From: SG8-39 sp041558415
GTDB taxonomy: Bacteria; Pseudomonadota; Gammaproteobacteria; Burkholderiales; SG8-39
Direction of reading: 5' to 3'
Assembly (NCBI GenBank): GCA_041558415.1
Contig: JBFFEY010000055.1
Location: 1-20,765 of the forward strand
Length of the DNA stretch: 20,765 nt
The position numbers and the translations under genes are program-made. Under the pieces are notes generated by a model. The model did no database searches. It saw nothing but the letters and a program-made list of their open reading frames with translations, and was not told the DNA's origin. Numbering within the stretch: the stretch's first letter is position 1; the number at the start of each line of letters is the position of its first letter. This document shows positions 8,058 to 14,050 of the stretch, piece after piece.

Positions 8058-10773
8058 GGAACGCACGCTATTCGGATTCATCCTTCGCTTCAGCAAGCGG
8101 GAGCAGTGGCTCATCGTCCCGTTCGTCGTCGCGTCGATGGTGATCTATTTCCTGTCCCTCGATCTGCCCAAGACCATCATCAACAAGGCAATCCAGGGCC
8201 AGAGCTTCCCTGACCCCGATTCGGTCGCCGCCTTTCTGCGCTTGAAGTTCACGCTGCCCGAGGTGCTCGGCGGCGCGACGTTCGTGCCCTTCGCCGGCTT
8301 CGAGATGGAGCGCCTGCCGTACCTGTTCGCGCTGTGCGTGACCTTCCTCGCACTCATCGTCATCAACGGCCTGCTCAAGCTGCGCATCAACACCATGAAG
8401 GGCGTGCTCGGCGAGCGCATGCTGCGCCGGCTGCGCTACCAGCTGTTCGATCACATCCTGCGCTTTCCGCTGCCGCGCTTCCGGCGCGTCAAGTCCGCCG
8501 AGATGGCGACCATGATCAAGGACGAGATCGAGCCGCTCGGCGGCTTCATCGGCGATTCCATCATCACGCCGCTGTTCCTCGGCGGCCAGGCCCTGACCGC
8601 GCTGTTTTTCATCGTCTACCAGCACCTCGCGCTCGGCTTGGTGGCGCTCGGCATCGTCACCGTGCAGACGGCCATCATCCCCAAGATGCGGCGCCGGCTG
8701 CTGGTGCTCGCCAAGGCGCGCCAGCTCGGCGCACGCCAGCTCGCGGGTCGCATCGCCGAATGCGTCGACGGCGTCGCCGAGATCCACGCCCACGGCACCT
8801 CGAACTACGAGCGCGCCGAAATCTCCGACCGGCTCGGCAAGCTGTTCCGCATCCGCTTCGAGTTCTACCAGCGCAAGTTCTTCATCAAGTTCATCAACAA
8901 CTTCCTCGCCCAGGTCTCGCCGTTCATCTTCTATTCGATCGGCGGCTACCTGGTGATCGTGGGGCGGCTCGACATCGGCGCGCTGGTGGCGGTGGTTGCC
9001 GCCTACAAGGACCTGCCCAGCCCGATCAAGGAGCTGATCGACTGGGACCAGCGCCGGCTCGACGTGTCGATCAAGTACAACCAGGTGATCGAGCAGTTCA
9101 CGGTGGAAGACCTCATGCCGGCGGCGGTGCAGGGCATGGTCGAGGACGTCGACATGCCGCGCGAAGGCAAGCTGCGCGCCTCGAACATGACGCTGGTCGA
9201 CGAGGCCGGCACCAAGGCCGTCGACGGGGTGTCGTTCGAGATCGGGCTGCAGGAGCATGTTGCGGTCGTCGGCGGCCCCAGTTCCGGCACCAGCGAGCTG
9301 GCGCAGCTCATCGCGCGGCTGCAGTTTCCGACCAACGGCTCGATTGAGGCCGGCGGCGTCGACATGACGCGCGCCCCCGAGGCAATCACCGGACGCACCT
9401 TCGCCTACGTCGGCACGCCGGCCTACCTGTTTCCGCTCAGCGTGCGCGAAAACCTGCTCTACGGCCTCAAGCTGCGCCCGGTACAGGAGCCGACCTACGA
9501 GGGCGACGCACTCACCGAGCGCCGCTTCCAGGTACACGAGGCCGAGCGCACCGGCACGCCGAACTACGACATCAACGCCGAGTGGATCGACTACTCGGCC
9601 GCCGGCGTCTCCGGGGCGGACGAAATGGACGCGCGCATCCTCGAGGTGCTGCACGCGGTCGACCTTGACGAAGCGATCTTCGAGCTCGGACTGCGCAGCG
9701 CGATGGATGCCAGTCACGGCGACGAACTGCGCGATCACATGCTCGCCGCGCGCGCGGCGATGCGCGAGCGGCTCGCGTCGCTCGGCATCCAGGACTGGGT
9801 CGAGCGCTTCGATCCGGCGCATTACAACCGCAACGCGACGCTCGCCGAGAACCTGCTGTTCGGCACGCCGGTGGGCCGCACCTTCGACATCGACAACCTG
9901 GCTGCCAACGACTACGTGCGGCGCGTGCTCGACGAAACCGGCCTGACCGATGACGTGCTGCGCATCGGGCACAAGCTCGCGGAGACCATGGTCGAGCTGT
10001 TCAGCGGCCTGCCGCCCGGGCACGAATTCTTCGAGCGCTTCTCGTTCATCCGCCACGAGGACCTGCCGAACTACAAGGCGCTGCTCAGTCGCGTGACGGA
10101 GGCCGGGCTCAAGGGCATCAACGACGCCGACCGCGGCCAGCTGCTCGGCCTGCCCTTCAAGCTCTCGCCGGCCCGCCACCGTCTCGGCCTGATCGACGAC
10201 GATCTGCAGGCGCGCGTGCTCGAGGCACGCCGCTACTTCGCGCAGCACCTGCCCGAGCCGCTGCGCGGCGCGGTCGAGTTTTTCGACCCCGCGCGCTACA
10301 ACATGGCGGCCTCGCTGCAGGACAACATCCTGTTCGGCAAGATCGTCACCGGCCAGGCCGAGGCGGCGACCCGCATCGGTGCGCTGATGCGCCAGGTGCT
10401 GGAGGAGCTGGGCCTGCGCCCGCTGGTCACCGGCATCGGCCTCGACTACCCGGTCGGCACGGCCGGCGCGCGCCTGGCGGCGGCCGACCGGCAGAAGGTG
10501 GCCATGGCCCGCGCGCTGCTCAAGCGACCGGCGTTGCTGGTGCTGGACAATGCCGCGGCGCTGCTCGACCCGGGCACGCAGGGTCGCGTGCTGACCCGCA
10601 TTCTCGAGTACCGCAAGGGCGAGGGCGTGTTGTGGGCGCTGTCGCGCGCCGAGTTCGCCGATCGCTTCGCGCAGGTGCTGGTCCTCGAGCGCGGCAAGCT
10701 CGCCGAGCAGGGCGCGTACGACAGCCTTAAGGGCGGCGGCGGTGCGCTGCAAAAGCTGCTCACCCCGGCCTGA
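8056..10773 (+). CDS. ABC-exporter-like membrane protein with a degenerate, expanded nucleotide-binding domain
   Basis: A 905-residue protein from ATG 8056, chosen because GGAAGG lies 7 nt upstream and the conserved-looking N-terminus is MERTLFGFILRFSKREQW; ATG 8011 would add 15 repeat-encoded residues. Residues about 19-335 form an exporter-type transmembrane domain with strongly hydrophobic segments and a RLRYQLFDHILRFPL segment. The nucleotide-binding domain starts near 375 but has GGPSSGTSE where Walker A should be (Lys replaced by Thr412). It has LAAADRQK in place of LSGGQ, VLDN in place of a DE Walker B pair (Asp831, Asn832), and Ser863 at the switch-His position. About 337 residues separate the post-Q-loop segment ENLLYG (465-470) from the signature region, against roughly 50 normally, and this insert repeats the ENLLFG motif twice. 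ATP hydrolysis is therefore unlikely. It heads an operon with a cNMP-binding protein, a cyclase and a methyltransferase. Confidence 0.88.
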   Translation: MERTLFGFILRFSKREQWLIVPFVVASMVIYFLSLDLPKTIINKAIQGQSFPDPDSVAAFLRLKFTLPEVLGGATFVPFAGFEMERLPYLFALCVTFLALIVINGLLKLRINTMKGVLGERMLRRLRYQLFDHILRFPLPRFRRVKSAEMATMIKDEIEPLGGFIGDSIITPLFLGGQALTALFFIVYQHLALGLVALGIVTVQTAIIPKMRRRLLVLAKARQLGARQLAGRIAECVDGVAEIHAHGTSNYERAEISDRLGKLFRIRFEFYQRKFFIKFINNFLAQVSPFIFYSIGGYLVIVGRLDIGALVAVVAAYKDLPSPIKELIDWDQRRLDVSIKYNQVIEQFTVEDLMPAAVQGMVEDVDMPREGKLRASNMTLVDEAGTKAVDGVSFEIGLQEHVAVVGGPSSGTSELAQLIARLQFPTNGSIEAGGVDMTRAPEAITGRTFAYVGTPAYLFPLSVRENLLYGLKLRPVQEPTYEGDALTERRFQVHEAERTGTPNYDINAEWIDYSAAGVSGADEMDARILEVLHAVDLDEAIFELGLRSAMDASHGDELRDHMLAARAAMRERLASLGIQDWVERFDPAHYNRNATLAENLLFGTPVGRTFDIDNLAANDYVRRVLDETGLTDDVLRIGHKLAETMVELFSGLPPGHEFFERFSFIRHEDLPNYKALLSRVTEAGLKGINDADRGQLLGLPFKLSPARHRLGLIDDDLQARVLEARRYFAQHLPEPLRGAVEFFDPARYNMAASLQDNILFGKIVTGQAEAATRIGALMRQVLEELGLRPLVTGIGLDYPVGTAGARLAAADRQKVAMARALLKRPALLVLDNAAALLDPGTQGRVLTRILEYRKGEGVLWALSRAEFADRFAQVLVLERGKLAEQGAYDSLKGGGGALQKLLTPA

Positions 10774-10786
10774 ACGTCGCTGAACG

Positions 10787-10792
10787 AGGAGG
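10787..10792 (+). promoter_or_regulatory. Strong ribosome binding site for the cNMP-binding gene
   Basis: AGGAGG lies 6 nt before the ATG at 10799. It is one of only two consensus Shine-Dalgarno sequences noticed in the window, suggesting this small receptor protein is made in larger amounts than its operon partners. Confidence 0.8.
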
Positions 10793-10798
10793 ACAGTC

Positions 10799-11242
10799 AT
10801 GTCACTCGAGCAGGAAGTCGAACTGATCCGGCAGTTCCCGATCTTCAGCAAGATCCAGCCCGGCATGCAGAAGCTGCTGTGTTTCAGCAGCGAGCGCCTG
10901 ACCTTCGAGGCGGGCCAGGTGATGTTCCGCGCCGGCGACGCGGCCGACGCCGCCTACATCATCATCGAGGGCCGTGTCGACATCACGGTGCCGACCTCGA
11001 CCGGCTCGATCCTGGTCAACTCGCTGAAGCGCAACGACATCATCGGCGAGATCGCGATCTTCGGCGACGTGGGGCGCACCGCGACCGCCACCGCGGTCAC
11101 GCGCATGGAGGCGCTGCGCATCTCGAAGGACATGTTCGCCAACGTGATCCGTGAGAACCCGGATGCGGCGCTCGAGCTGATCAAGATCCTCGCCGCGCGG
11201 CTCGTCAACACCACCGCCCAGCTCAGCCGCCACACCAAGTAG
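10799..11242 (+). CDS. Stand-alone cyclic-nucleotide-binding domain protein
   Basis: A 147-residue soluble protein made almost entirely of one cNMP-binding (CAP_ED) domain. The beta roll runs from about residue 14 to 110. The phosphate-binding cassette IIGEIAIFGDVGRTATATA (82-100) keeps the Gly83-Glu84 pair and Arg93, the residues that normally hold the ribose and the cyclic phosphate, so it should bind ligand. Helices follow to residue 140. There is no DNA-binding helix-turn-helix as in Crp/Fnr, so it is not a transcription factor; it more likely signals by protein contact. It lies 25 bp after the degenerate ABC gene and 18 bp before a cyclase gene, which makes the ABC-like protein the obvious partner and the cyclase the obvious ligand source (inference). 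cAMP versus cGMP preference cannot be read with confidence. Confidence 0.92.
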   Translation: MSLEQEVELIRQFPIFSKIQPGMQKLLCFSSERLTFEAGQVMFRAGDAADAAYIIIEGRVDITVPTSTGSILVNSLKRNDIIGEIAIFGDVGRTATATAVTRMEALRISKDMFANVIRENPDAALELIKILAARLVNTTAQLSRHTK

Positions 11243-11260
11243 GCCGGCCGAGCAACCGCC

Positions 11261-12589
11261 ATGCGCCTGCCTGCGCTCGAGGCCGCCCTCGGCGAGCCGC
11301 GCCGCGCAGCACCGCCCGAGCGGGTGCGCGGGCTGATCGCCGCGCAGCAGCTGCAGAGCGAGATCCTCATCGGCTGGGTGCAGTTCGCCCTGATCCTGTT
11401 CTGGATCGTGCTCTACGCGGTGGCGCCGAAGACCTCGGCCGGCACGCGCTTCCTGCCGGTGCCCTGGGTGCTGGGCGCCTTCCTGCTGGTGAGCGTGCTG
11501 CGCCTGGCGCTCGCCCACCGTCACCGCCTCACCCCGCCGCTGCTCGTCGCCGGCGTGCTGCTCGACATGGCGCTGCTGATGGGGCTGATCTGGAGCTTTC
11601 ACCTGCAATACGAGCAGCCCGCGCCGTTCTACCTCAAGGCGCCGACCCTGTTGTATGTCTTCATCTTCATCGCCCTGCGCGCGCTGCGCTTCGAGCCGCT
11701 CTACGTCGTCGCCGCGGGGCTCGCCGGCGCGGCGGGCTGGGTCGCGCTGCTGGTCTATGCGGCAGCGTCGGGCGAGATGGCGATCACGCGCAATTACGTG
11801 CACTACATGACCTCGAACAGCGTGCTGGTGGGCGCCGAGGTGGACAAGATCCTCTCGATCCTGCTGGTCACCGCGGTGCTCGCCCTCGGCCTGGTGCGCG
11901 CGCGGCGGATCCTGTACCGCGCGGTCGCCGAGAGCGTCATCGCGCGCGACCTGTCGCGCTTCGTCTCGCCGGAGGTCGCCGCGCGCATCACCACGGCGGC
12001 GCGCGAGCTCAGACCGGGCGACGGCGAGGTGCGCACCGCCTCGGTGCTGTTCACCGACATCGAGGGCTTTTCGACCATCGCCGAGCGCCTGCCGCCGGAA
12101 CGCCTGATGGCGATGCTGAACGCCTATTTCGCCGCCGTCTCGGACGCCATCGAGCGCCACGGCGGCGTCATCACGCAGTACCAGGGCGACGCCATGCTGA
12201 TCACCTTCAACACGGTGAAGGACGATCCCGACCATGCGGCAAACGCCGTACGCACCGCGCTCGCCATCCAGGACGCGACGCGCGAACGCAGCTTCGGTGA
12301 GGGCCTGCGCATGCGCACCCGCTGCGGCATCAACACCGGCCGCATCGTCGCGGGTGCCGTCGGCACGGGGGAGCGCCTGCTCTACACCGTGCACGGCGAC
12401 GAGGTAAACGTCGCGGCGCGCCTCGAGCAGCTCAACAAGAAAACCGGCACCTACGTGCTCGCCACCGAAAGCACCGTGCAGGCGGCCGGCGCGGCCTTCG
12501 CCTTCGAGCGCGTGGCGGAGCTCACGGTGCGCGGGCGCAGCCAGCCGACCGCGGTGTATGCGCCCCTCGCCGCGGGCCAGGCCGCATGA
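11261..12589 (+). CDS. Membrane class III adenylate/guanylate cyclase
   Basis: A 442-residue protein. Six hydrophobic segments (about 36-57, 68-86, 92-112, 127-145, 146-167 and 196-213) form the membrane anchor. A short linker with RDLSRFVSPEVAARI leads into the catalytic domain (about 257-435). Metal-binding aspartates are Asp266 in LFTDIEGFS and Asp310 in YQGDAML. The transition-state residues Asn383 and Arg387 lie in GDEVNVAARLE. The purine-selecting Lys is replaced by Gln306 (ITQYQGD), and the partner position is Thr376 (YTVHGD), a pattern seen in various bacterial class III enzymes, so base specificity is open. All catalytic residues are present, so a homodimer should be active. The start ATG 11261 lies 18 bp after the cNMP-binding gene, and the stop overlaps the methyltransferase ATG (ATGA). 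The membrane part is not a recognised named sensor domain to me. Confidence 0.92.
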   Translation: MRLPALEAALGEPRRAAPPERVRGLIAAQQLQSEILIGWVQFALILFWIVLYAVAPKTSAGTRFLPVPWVLGAFLLVSVLRLALAHRHRLTPPLLVAGVLLDMALLMGLIWSFHLQYEQPAPFYLKAPTLLYVFIFIALRALRFEPLYVVAAGLAGAAGWVALLVYAAASGEMAITRNYVHYMTSNSVLVGAEVDKILSILLVTAVLALGLVRARRILYRAVAESVIARDLSRFVSPEVAARITTAARELRPGDGEVRTASVLFTDIEGFSTIAERLPPERLMAMLNAYFAAVSDAIERHGGVITQYQGDAMLITFNTVKDDPDHAANAVRTALAIQDATRERSFGEGLRMRTRCGINTGRIVAGAVGTGERLLYTVHGDEVNVAARLEQLNKKTGTYVLATESTVQAAGAAFAFERVAELTVRGRSQPTAVYAPLAAGQAA

Positions 12590-13272
12590 GCGCGCCGGCG
12601 CAGCCCTTGCCCGGCGCCTGCAACATCTGCGGCGGCACCCGCTTCGAACCGGGGCCAAACGGGCGCGTAAGCAGCACCGGGCGCGCGCCGCGCTGCAGCG
12701 GCTGCCGCTCGCTCGAGCGCCACCGCCAGCTGCGCCGCGTCTACGCCCTGCTGCCCGCGGACTACCTCGCCGGGCTAGACGTGCTGCAGCTCAGTCCCGA
12801 CATCGGCGTCGAGCCGTCGTGGTTCCGCAGCTACGAGGTGTCCGAGTACGGCGGCGACAATTCGCTCGACCTGCAGGCCATCGCGCGGCCCGACGCCGCC
12901 TACGACCTGGTCATCTGCAACCATGTGCTCGAGCACGTCGCCGACGACCGGCAGGGCCTGCGCGAGCTGCTGCGCGTGACGCGCGCCGACGGTTTCGTGC
13001 AGCTCACCGTGCCCTCGCCCTACACGCGGGCGACGACGCGCGACTGGGGCTATCCCGATGCGCGCGCCCACGGCCACTATCGCGGCTACGGGCGGGACTT
13101 TCTCGCCCGCTTCGGCCAAGCGCGTCCCGACGCCACGGTGCTCGAGGTCGAGGTCTTCGACCCGGCGACCGAGGCCGGCAGCTACGTCTACCTGTGGACC
13201 GCGAGCGCGACGCGCGCGGCACGGCTCGAGCGCTGGATCACGCTGCCGACGCGGAAAGGCCATGGGGTCTGA
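12586..13272 (+). CDS. Class I SAM-dependent methyltransferase with N-terminal Cys4 motif
   Basis: A 228-residue soluble protein. Four cysteines in CNICGG (12, 15) and RCSGCRSLERHR (37, 40) form a likely zinc-binding knuckle. The catalytic part follows: a strand LAGLDVLQLSPDIGVEPSW takes the place of the glycine-rich SAM loop, and YDLVICNHVLEHVADDRQGL (106-125) is the typical motif of Methyltransf_11 enzymes. A further segment, FVQLTVPSPY, completes the sheet. The acceptor substrate is unknown; similar enzymes act on sugars, lipids or small molecules. The gene overlaps the cyclase stop by 4 bp (ATGA), so it is cotranslated with the signalling operon. Its final three residues (His-Gly-Val) and stop codon are partly or wholly formed by the REP-like palindrome at 13264, suggesting the original C-terminus was altered. 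Confidence 0.85.
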   Translation: MSAPAQPLPGACNICGGTRFEPGPNGRVSSTGRAPRCSGCRSLERHRQLRRVYALLPADYLAGLDVLQLSPDIGVEPSWFRSYEVSEYGGDNSLDLQAIARPDAAYDLVICNHVLEHVADDRQGLRELLRVTRADGFVQLTVPSPYTRATTRDWGYPDARAHGHYRGYGRDFLARFGQARPDATVLEVEVFDPATEAGSYVYLWTASATRAARLERWITLPTRKGHGV

Positions 13273-13293
13273 CCCCGTACGGGGTCAGACCCC
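13264..13293. repeat. 30-bp perfect palindrome, REP-like element
   Basis: GGGGTCTGACCCC, a central GTAC, and GGGGTCAGACCCC give a perfect 30-bp inverted repeat. The GGGGTCAGACCCC core is, from memory, a frequent dispersed motif in beta- and gammaproteobacterial genomes, often beside REP-associated tyrosine transposases; no such gene is in this window. The methyltransferase stop codon (13270-13272) lies inside it. Confidence 0.8.
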
Positions 13294-13299
13294 AAAACG

Positions 13300-13325
13300 A
13301 AACGGGGGCCGCAGCCCCCGTTTTT
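13300..13325 (+). terminator. Rho-independent terminator of the cyclase/methyltransferase operon
   Basis: AAACGGGGGC (13300-13309) pairs with GCCCCCGTTT (13314-13323) around loop CGCA, followed by a T5 run at 13321-13325. On the opposite strand the stem is followed by a T-rich tract as well, so it probably also ends transcription of the minus-strand gene finishing at 13347. Confidence 0.88.
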
Positions 13326-13346
13326 CCTTGCGCAGGAAGCCGTCCG

Positions 13347-13574
13347 TTAGTCGGACTTCTTCTCGCTCTCTTCCTTCTGCTCTTCTTTGTTGTCCTTCTT
13401 GTCTTCCTTGCCTTCTTCTTTCTGCTCTTCCTTGTTGTCTTGCTTCTTCTCTTCTTCGGTCTTCTTCTCGTCGTTCGACGCTTGCGCGACGATGCCGGTC
13501 ACCGGGCTGGCGAAGGCGACGCTGTGGGTGAGGGCGAACAGGGCAGCAAACAGGGCAGCAAAGAGGGTCTTCAT
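13347..13574 (-). CDS. Small exported Lys/Glu-rich protein
   Basis: A 75-residue protein with a clear signal peptide (MKTLFAALFAALFALTHSVA, likely cut after AFA near residue 22). The mature part of about 50 residues is almost entirely Lys, Glu, Asp, Gln and Asn. The mature tail contains the nine-residue unit DNKEEQKEE twice, 15 residues apart, encoded by near-identical 20-bp DNA segments at 13375-13394 and 13420-13439. It has no aromatic residue after the signal and is expected to be disordered. AAGGAAA just upstream of the ATG is an acceptable ribosome-binding site. The codons AAG and GAA make the strand purine-rich and AT-richer than its neighbours. I do not recognise a family; a charged periplasmic protein is all that can be said. 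It ends in KEESEKKSD, similar to the end of the next small gene. Confidence 0.7.
   Translation of the reverse strand: MKTLFAALFAALFALTHSVAFASPVTGIVAQASNDEKKTEEEKKQDNKEEQKEEGKEDKKDNKEEQKEESEKKSD
13375..13439 (-). repeat. Imperfect direct repeats (45-bp period) in the Lys/Glu-rich gene
   Basis: Segments 13375-13394 and 13420-13439 are identical at 19 of 20 positions and encode the repeated DNKEEQ region on the minus strand. The in-frame period of 15 codons points to internal duplication. Confidence 0.75.
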
Positions 13575-13641
13575 TTGAGTTTCCTTTCGGGTCGTGAAAT
13601 GCGTGCGGGCACGCGGGCAAGCGGTCGTCGGCGAGCGTCGG

Positions 13642-13836
13642 TCAGTCCGACCGCTTCCCGCCTTCTTCCTTCAGCTGCGCCACTCCGCGCACTTCGGCCG
13701 TGGCCGACGCGCTCGGAGCGACGCCGAGGGGGTTCGACAGGATCGGCAGCGGCAGGCTGCTGGTCGCGTCCCGTTCCGGGCTGCACGCCGCGACGCCGAG
13801 GACGGCGAGCATGGCGGCCAGTCGGAGCGTGGACAT
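13642..13836 (-). CDS. Small lipoprotein, function unknown
   Basis: A 64-residue protein beginning MSTLRLAAMLAVLGVAAC, a short lipoprotein signal with the lipobox ending at Cys18, followed by Ser at +2, which would favour the outer membrane. The mature part (about 46 residues) is rich in Ser, Pro and Ala and ends KEEGGKRSD. The start at 13836 is fixed by a consensus GAGGAGG 9 nt upstream on the minus strand (13846-13852); the same frame stays open further upstream, but that part lacks a signal sequence and a ribosome-binding site. The gene diverges from the two-component pair at 14051 and shares a 214-bp regulatory gap with repeated GTTAC boxes, so it may be a target of that regulator (inference). 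I do not recognise the family. Confidence 0.7.
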   Translation of the reverse strand: MSTLRLAAMLAVLGVAACSPERDATSSLPLPILSNPLGVAPSASATAEVRGVAQLKEEGGKRSD

Positions 13837-13845
13837 CGATCGAAT

Positions 13846-13852
13846 CCTCCTC
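13846..13852 (-). promoter_or_regulatory. Ribosome binding site fixing the lipoprotein start
   Basis: The minus strand reads GAGGAGG 9 nt before the ATG at 13836. It selects this start over longer versions of the same frame. Confidence 0.75.
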
Positions 13853-13907
13853 AGGTTTCGCGGGCCGGCACAGCGCCTGCCCGACGCCTCGCATTGAAGC
13901 CGAGCGG

Positions 13908-14005
13908 TGTAACGCCGCGATGGCCGATTGCGCTGCCTTGGTATCAGGACCGGCCGATGGCGTAACGGCGGGTGACAGGCCTGCCGCGCGTTACAGTGCG
14001 TTACA
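13908..14005. promoter_or_regulatory. Cluster of GTTAC boxes, probable response-regulator binding sites
   Basis: The gap between the divergent lipoprotein and response-regulator genes contains GCGTTACA twice in direct repeat with a 10-bp period (13988-13995 and 13998-14005). It also contains an exact inverted copy TGTAACGC (13908-13915) and a shorter inverted copy GCGTAAC (13960-13966). Tandem half-sites about one helical turn apart are typical of OmpR/PhoB-family binding. The direct pair sits just upstream of where RNA polymerase would contact the -35 of the regulator promoter. Apart from these boxes and the -10 at 14035, nothing else was seen in this 214-bp gap. Confidence 0.55.
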
Positions 14006-14034
14006 CGGGCGGCCGCGGGGGGGCCGTTCGGGGG

Positions 14035-14040
14035 TATAAA
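14035..14040 (+). promoter_or_regulatory. -10 element of the two-component operon
   Basis: TATAAA stands out in very GC-rich sequence 10 bp before the ATG at 14051. No -35 resembling TTGACA is present 16-18 bp upstream, as expected for an activator-dependent promoter. A start about 7 nt downstream would leave a leader of only about 4 nt, and there is no Shine-Dalgarno. Confidence 0.55.
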
Positions 14041-14050
14041 TAGCGCCCGC

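Noticed and set aside
8056..10773. Pseudogene interpretation of the ABC-like gene
   Set aside because: The frame is intact over 905 codons with strong GC-type third-position bias, and its downstream partners are intact. The motif losses are substitutions within a well-formed domain.
8068..10866. Very long open frame on the minus strand opposite the degenerate ABC gene
   Set aside because: Its translation is a low-complexity run of His, Arg, Glu, Ala and Asp with no domain, the usual mirror image of a GC-rich gene. The + strand gene shows clear transporter homology.
13264..13325. Two adjacent hairpins as a riboswitch or attenuator
   Set aside because: They lie after the last gene of the operon and the second has a T-run, so a terminator next to a REP-like element explains them.
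13375..13439. Short repeats as a CRISPR array
   Set aside because: Only two copies, coding, with a 45-bp period that matches 15 codons; no spacers or cas genes.
13594..13965. Plus-strand open frames over the small lipoprotein region
   Set aside because: They lack ribosome-binding sites and domains, whereas the minus-strand lipoprotein has a consensus ribosome-binding site and a lipobox.
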